In this document: positions 58,983 to 64,000 of the stretch, in pieces
Numbering within the stretch: the first letter of the stretch is position 1
Layout of the letters: each line of letters begins with the position of its first letter
NCBI RefSeq assembly: GCF_000801105.2
Contig: NC_079512.1
Coordinates: forward strand, 186,001-250,000
DNA from: Raphanus sativus
Lineage: Eukaryota > Streptophyta > Magnoliopsida > Brassicales > Brassicaceae
Direction: 5' to 3'
Length of the DNA stretch: 64,000 bases
Notes under the pieces: generated by a model
Databases searched by the model: none
Told to the model about the DNA's origin: nothing
What the model saw: the letters and a program-made list of their open reading frames with translations, nothing else
Program-made: the position numbers and the translations under genes

Positions 58983-61900
58983 ATGTTCGGCGAAAACTGG
59001 ACTCGAGTGGCCATGTCCGACGACTCGTTGGTAGCGGACGCGCTGCTCCTGCTCCGCCACTCGGAACCAAAACCACCGCCGAAGAAAGTCGACGCATCTC
59101 CCATCAAGCTGAAATGGAGCGTGCGACAACGGAGATCGAAGAAAGGAGACCAAACGCGAGCCAGCCCCACAACTCCTCTTTCCTTGAGCGGTGCCACGTC
59201 TCTCAGCGGCTGCGGCGGCGGTGGTGCTACCACCGTGGAAGGTTTTGAGGAGTCCAGCGCCGCCGTCAAAACCTCTGAGACCTTTAGATCTAAGGTTTGT
59301 CCTCATCATTTCACTCGTCTTTTTGTCTTTTCCGATTTTAAAAAACTAAGTGTGGCACGTAGACTCGTTAGGTAGGTACTGTTTTATGCGTCTGTGACGT
59401 ATAACATATCCCTCGTGATGCGGCGTTTCAAACAGTCATGTCTTGTTATGCGTTTTTCTCTTCCTGTTCTGTAATAACGAGTTCCCTTGTTGTTTGAGCT
59501 TATCTATTGTCGATTATACACTTGACCTTACATAGACGGCCAACACGACGAGACCTTTTAAGATCCACGATCGGTCTACTCTTGATGATCATCATCTTGT
59601 AGGTACACCGACTTTTAGCTGACTAAAATACCCCCACCGTGGACTCAATATTAGGCAACTTGATGATGTGTTTTCTTTCTTTCTTTTCCAAGAAACTAAA
59701 TCTATCTTTCTCGATATGTAGATTTGGTTGTCATCTTAGAAACACTTCTTGATTTGAGTTTTAAAACTCGGTGATCTCTGCTTTTTTTTTTTTGCTCTTT
59801 TTCAAATCTAAGAGTCACGTTTCCCACTTTTGGTGCATCCCAGTCATCTCTCTTTCTGCTTTTACGGAAAGACCAAAAAGTCCTCACATCAAGGGATGTG
59901 TTTTTTCTTTGTCAAAATCACACATTTCATTAACAATTTTATATGACAAAAGCACCCCCTTTGTCAGCAGATGAGCTCTTTTTACACGGTAAAGTGTTGT
60001 CCCGGTCAGCGCGAGAGATTGTCGTTTGGTTTAGGAGGTGTTACCGTGGAATTGAATCTACGTTTAAGAGTATGAGTGGATTAGGTACGTGTGTGGTAGT
60101 AGGGTTTAGTGGGGACTGTGGAGGGCAGTTATCAGATGTGGCGCATTTGTCCGTGGTCAAAAGTCAGTTGTTGCAAGTGATTGGGTACTCGTCCGTCAAA
60201 TTATATTGCTGACAGGCAGTTGAGTTAGCCAGTTTATGTAAAACAAAACATTAGTTAGCTTAGCTAAGATTAGGGCTGGGCATTTTATCCGTTAAATTTG
60301 ATTCGATTCGTTATCCGTTGCTATTCGATTCGAAAATTCCGAATATCCGTAAGCTTTCGAAGCAAAGCAAATACTAAAATTCAATATCCGTCAAAATCGA
60401 AGCAAATCACAAATATTAAAATTTTGGGAAGCGAATATCCGATCCGATCCGTCAATATATAAATACATGTATATTTTGATTATATTTAAAGTTTTAAATG
60501 TATAAAATTATATAATTATTATTCTAATATATTATTTGATAGATTCTATTCATATTATTACTTATATAAAAGTATTACATAAAAGGAAGAGAAAATATTT
60601 ACGATAATTATAATTTTTTTTTAAGTTTTGTGTTATTATAATTTTAACTAAGTTTAAAAATTTACAAAATATGAAGATTCATTGCTTTTTTTAATTTTTA
60701 TCTTTTATATCATGCAAAAAATATATTTTACAAAACAAATTTGTATCAAATTTTTAAGATTATTTGTATTAATCAAAACAAATGAGAGATCCGTAAGTAT
60801 CCGCGAATATCCGCAAATATCTATTTATTTTCCGGATATCCGTTTTTCCGAATATCCGTATTTTTCCGAAGCAAAGCAAATCGAAAAATCAGATATCCGT
60901 AACATTCGAAGCAAATCACAAATACCTTCAAAAACCCGAATATCCGATCCGTGCCCAGGCCTAGCTAAGATTGTTGTCTGATTTTTAAGTTGACTTTGAT
61001 CTGTGGTTATAATTTTCTTTTGAGAGCCAAAGTAGAGAGAGTCTTCAACTAAAAAAAGAAGGGGAATTTTTTGTTTTGTTAGAGAAATATAAAAAACGAT
61101 TAATAAGGACAAGTGGTGGCTGTGGAGAATATAATACGTGACACTAGTTTGGTTTTGAGGAGGAAAACGCATGACGTGTGAATGTGACGACCAAACACAC
61201 GCGTTTAAGTCCAAGAACTCACGCTCCACTCACGTGATTCTATGTTTTCTCTTTTTCTTTCGAGGGCATATGTTGTTGACCAGGAAGATTCTGAATTTAC
61301 ACGGTTTAGAAGTTTTCAAAGTTGTTATTTGTTAATGCTAACTAGAGCTGATTCTTTTATTTCCACCTTATCGTGCCACAAAAAGTCTCTCTCTTGAATG
61401 GTAGGTGTGTGGTATCTTTATATAAATGCTATAGGAAACAAAACTAAATTGTTTTTTTATGGTATAAGTTTGGTGTGAGCTGGCTTTTATCTGGTGGTGT
61501 CGTAAGTCATACGCCATAATCTGATCTGAGTTTTGGCTTTTTGGTGTACAGGTTTTTCAAACGAGTGCAATACCAACAACTCTGTTCAAGAGATCAAGGA
61601 AGAAAAAGGTAAACACACAGAAATGGCTGTTTCTTCATTTACTGGCACTATGTTACAAGGCTCACTCATGGGTTATATGAATATGTTTATACATATACTC
61701 TTTAAGTTCTGCCAAGGAATATCATTACATATCTCATCTGTCGATTTTCTCTAATAAAATGCGTCATTGTGGACAGACTTTGGCGGAGCTTAAACATGAA
61801 GAAGTCATGCTCTTGAAGGAAAGCAATGGCCTGAAAAATGTAGAAACATACTTTTTTACTTTCTTCTGTGTATCTCTCTATTTATTAAGTCTAATGTGCT

Positions 61901-62197
61901 AAATATTAGTATTGGTTATTTTTTTTTCTCGAATCAGGAATTAGCAAGTATGCGCGAGTTGGTCGAGCAACAAAGAGCAAGAAACAATGCTTTAAAGAAA
62001 ATGAAGGTGAGCACTATTTTTTTTTTACTCTCTAGACATTTACTTGTCATCATGAAACTGATGACTGATCAAGTAGACCATTGTCCATATGTATGCAGGC
62101 TGAATCACAATCCGCCTTGTCCTGCAAACTCGAGCAAGGCTCCTCCTTCTTGCTCCCTGATCTAAACATGCCACTAGATACCGACACGAGCCCATGA
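58983..62197 (+). CDS. Plant-specific protein of unknown function (At1g80610-like)
   Basis: The five exons are 58983-59294, 61552-61608, 61777-61839, 61938-62006 and 62099-62197; they join in phase to 199 residues. I recognise it only as the syntenic uncharacterised family. Visible features: a motif near the N-terminus (SLVADALLLLRHSEP), a basic segment (KLKWSVRQRRSKK, about 42-54), a Ser/Gly/Thr-rich stretch, a second basic cluster KRSRKKK in exon 2 that looks like a nuclear localisation signal, a short coiled coil in exons 3-4 (LAELKHEEVMLLKESNGL, MRELVEQQRARNNALKKM) and a C-terminal LLPDLNMPLD. The DLNMP motif is close to, but one residue shorter than, the DLNxxP EAR repression motif. A nuclear regulator is a reasonable guess. 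Intron 1 is 2.3 kb and holds a hAT MITE. Confidence 0.85.
60271..60963. mobile_element. hAT-type MITE in intron 1 of the At1g80610-like gene
   Basis: The terminal inverted repeats are TAGGGCTGGGCA (left) and, inverted, TAGGCCTGGGCA (right). The 8-bp target duplication GCTAAGAT occurs at 60263-60270 and 60964-60971. The length is 693 bp. Both subterminal regions are dense in CCGAATATCCG, CGGATATCCG and TTCGAAGCAAA words, the centre is AT-rich, and there is no transposase. The 8-bp duplication and TAGGGCTGGGCA-type ends are diagnostic for hAT. Confidence 0.92.
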
Positions 62198-62577
62198 GTA
62201 TATTATTTCCTAATTTTTTTCCCATCACACGCAAACCACTATACCTCCTACCCACAAATATGTTTTTAACTGTAACTATATGAGTATGAACAATGTAGAT
62301 TAATATAACCCTTTTGGCCATTTCCCGTGGCCTCTGTAGAATATTGGCTTCAAGGAGAGGTCATTCGAGTTTATGTTTCTCGATATATCCTCTTCTCTAG
62401 GCGGTAGTATGATTTTTTCTTTTTTGCTCTGTCATTCTCCCACTTTCACATGATGTGAGATGTAATTACCATCATAGATAATACACTTTTCTATATTTCT
62501 TATTATCTTTAGGAAGATGTATTGCAAGATCGCATGGCCGTTTCTATCAAATGTAACACGTTCCAAAAATTATTTAC
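62198..62577. other. 3' flank of the At1g80610-like gene; no gene seen
   Basis: Non-coding sequence up to the Stowaway element. Confidence 0.5.
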
Positions 62578-62579
62578 TA

Positions 62580-62815
62580 CTCCCTCTGTTTTTTAAAGAT
62601 AGATGTTTTAGAAAAATAAATTGTTTCACAAAGATGTATTTTTTATGTTTCCTATACAAAAATTGCAAATTTCAATAAAATTGATTGAATTTATTGAAAG
62701 ACTATTGGTTAAAATGCATTGGAATTTGATAATTTCTAAAAATGATGTATAGTTAATGTGTTTTCTTAATATGTGTGAAAACACCAAAACATACATCTTT
62801 AAAAAACAGAGGGAG
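62580..62815. mobile_element. Stowaway MITE
   Basis: The ends are CTCCCTCTGTTTTTTAAAGA and the inverted TCTTTAAAAAACAGAGGGAG, with TA on both sides (62578-62579, 62816-62817). The length is 236 bp. The near-perfect ends suggest a fairly young copy. It lies about 250 bp upstream of the WIN1 start. Confidence 0.92.
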
Positions 62816-63064
62816 TACTTTGTAATTTGATCAAATGTAACCGTCGTCTTTAAAACCCCATCTTGCTAATTTTAGGATCGCATTGTATAATCCAAAACAA
62901 TCAGTCCTAAATTGTAATTATTAAGAAGTCTAGGGTCTAGGGTTATTACTTATTACCAGTTGATTTTAAAGCTAAAACCCTAGAGTTAAGTTCAGTTTCA
63001 GCTTACACTGTCTTAACTAACTCTTTACCGTTCCTTCTCCGACCAAAAGTGAAAAAAACAGGAA

Positions 63065-63966
63065 ATGGCGTCTCTTGGCCAAATCACGTTCCCGCGTGCG
63101 CCGTCATTGGAGCTGAGCCTCCTACGCCGTCGATCTGATCAACCCATCAGAACCCTAATCGGGTTCAACGGCCGGATCGTGAGCAGACAAGCGGAGGTTT
63201 CGGTGAAAGCAAGCGTGAGCCAGAAGGTGATTGAAGAGGAGGCGAGAGTTCTCGTGGGAACCTACGCGCGTGCTCCAGTGGTGCTCTCGAGTGGGAAAGG
63301 CTGTAAACTGATGGACGCGGAAGGGAAAGAGTATCTTGATTGTGCATCTGGAATCGCTGTGAATGCTCTGGGCCATGGAGATCCTGACTGGCTTCAAGCT
63401 GTCACTGACCAAGCTGCTCTTCTTGCACACGTCAGCAATGTCTATTACACCATTCCTCAGGTCTGAATTTGACTTGTGTCTAGGCCTTATACGTGGATTC
63501 AGTTTTCATATACTGTTTATTTCCTTTGCAGATAGAACTAGCAAAACGCCTCGTGGCAAGTTCTTTCGCGGACCGTGTATTCTTCTGTAACTCTGGAACC
63601 GAAGCCAACGAAGCAGCCATCAAGTTTTCTAGAAAGTTCCAGAGATTCACCCACCCTGAAGACGAGGAAGTCGCCACAGGCTTCATCGCCTTTACGAATA
63701 GTTTCCATGGGAGAACCTTAGGAGCTCTTGCCTTGACAAGCAAAGAACAGTACAGAACTCCTTTCGAACCCATCATGCCTGGCGTCACATTCTTGGAGTA
63801 CGGTAACATTCAAGCCGCCACAGATCTTATCCGCTCGGGTAAAATAGCTGCAGTGTTTGTGGAGCCTATACAAGGAGAAGGTGGGGTTTACTCTGCCACA
63901 AAAGAGTTTCTTCAGTCTCTTCGCTCTGCTTGTGATGCTGCTGGATCTCTTCTCGTCTTCGATGAG
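63065..63966 (+). CDS. WIN1: WIN1, N-acetylornithine aminotransferase (3' end outside window)
   Basis: Pyridoxal-phosphate enzyme of the plastid arginine pathway that converts N-acetylglutamate semialdehyde to N-acetylornithine; in Arabidopsis (At1g80600) it was also found as an interactor of the effector HopW1-1. Exons 63065-63460 and 63532-63966 join in phase to 277 residues; the next exon is beyond the window. The first 50 or so residues are Ser/Arg-rich and lack acid residues, as in a transit peptide. Class-III aminotransferase motifs follow: [65 protein letters not shown] and SLLVFDEV, with the Asp that holds the PLP pyridine nitrogen. The PLP-binding Lys lies after the window. Nothing is damaged. 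Confidence 0.95.
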
Positions 63967-64000
63967 GTACATATCATAGTGTAATTCTTGAAAGTCTTTG

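Noticed and set aside
58851..59309. Antisense frames over exon 1 of the At1g80610-like gene
   Set aside because: Explained by GC-rich coding sequence on the plus strand, whose exons join in phase.

Overview
The window is nuclear DNA of a crucifer, most likely a Brassica or close relative. It is AT-rich and carries spliced plant genes with GT-AG introns, many MITEs and several Helitrons. The recognisable host genes match, in order, the distal long arm of Arabidopsis thaliana chromosome 1 (roughly At1g80820 down to At1g80600). Locus numbers are recalled from memory and were not checked by search. The gene run is thinned compared with Arabidopsis, as expected for one subgenome of a triplicated Brassica genome: some genes are intact, some survive only as fragments (CAF1, NUP96), and others (for example CMT1, the AHA9 proton pump and a leucine-rich repeat gene) are not seen.

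Layout. 1-1.1 kb: a CCR2-type cinnamoyl-CoA reductase on the minus strand, cut by the window edge. 4.2-6.3 kb: a CAF1 deadenylase fragment and a short XH-domain gene related to the FDM/IDN2 family but lacking its N-terminal XS part. 6.3-18 kb: a gene-free block holding a 1.28-kb foldback Mutator-like element with a perfect 10-bp target duplication, two non-autonomous Helitrons, a tandem array and several MITEs. 18.1-22.7 kb: the boron channel gene NIP6;1 (plus) and a 60S ribosomal L7-like gene (minus). 23.5 to about 33.5 kb or beyond: a large Helitron on the minus strand whose two spliced genes both assemble without a stop or frameshift, a RepHel transposase of 1581 codons and an RPA70-like single-strand-binding protein of 521 codons. 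Directly upstream lies an 819-bp tandem duplication. 38.0-43.0 kb: ZFP1 (C2H2 zinc finger) and a DCN1-like neddylation factor. 44.0-45.9 kb: another non-autonomous Helitron. 46.1-47.2 kb: the last three exons of NUP96 only. 48.3-50.1 kb: RAE1. 50.5-57.2 kb, all minus: a dsRNA-binding RTL1-like gene, a receptor-like kinase and an S15-family organellar ribosomal protein. 59.0-62.2 kb: a small plant-specific nuclear-type protein with a hAT MITE in its first intron. 63.1 kb to the end: the 5' part of WIN1 (acetylornithine aminotransferase).

The host genes are unrelated in function and are not co-transcribed; they sit together because of ancestral synteny. The two Helitron genes plausibly act together in rolling-circle transposition: nicking and strand transfer by the HUH domain, unwinding by the Pif1-type helicase, and protection of single strands by the RPA-like protein. 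All exon boundaries were worked out by eye from splice signals, reading phase and remembered family sequence; no alignment was run.
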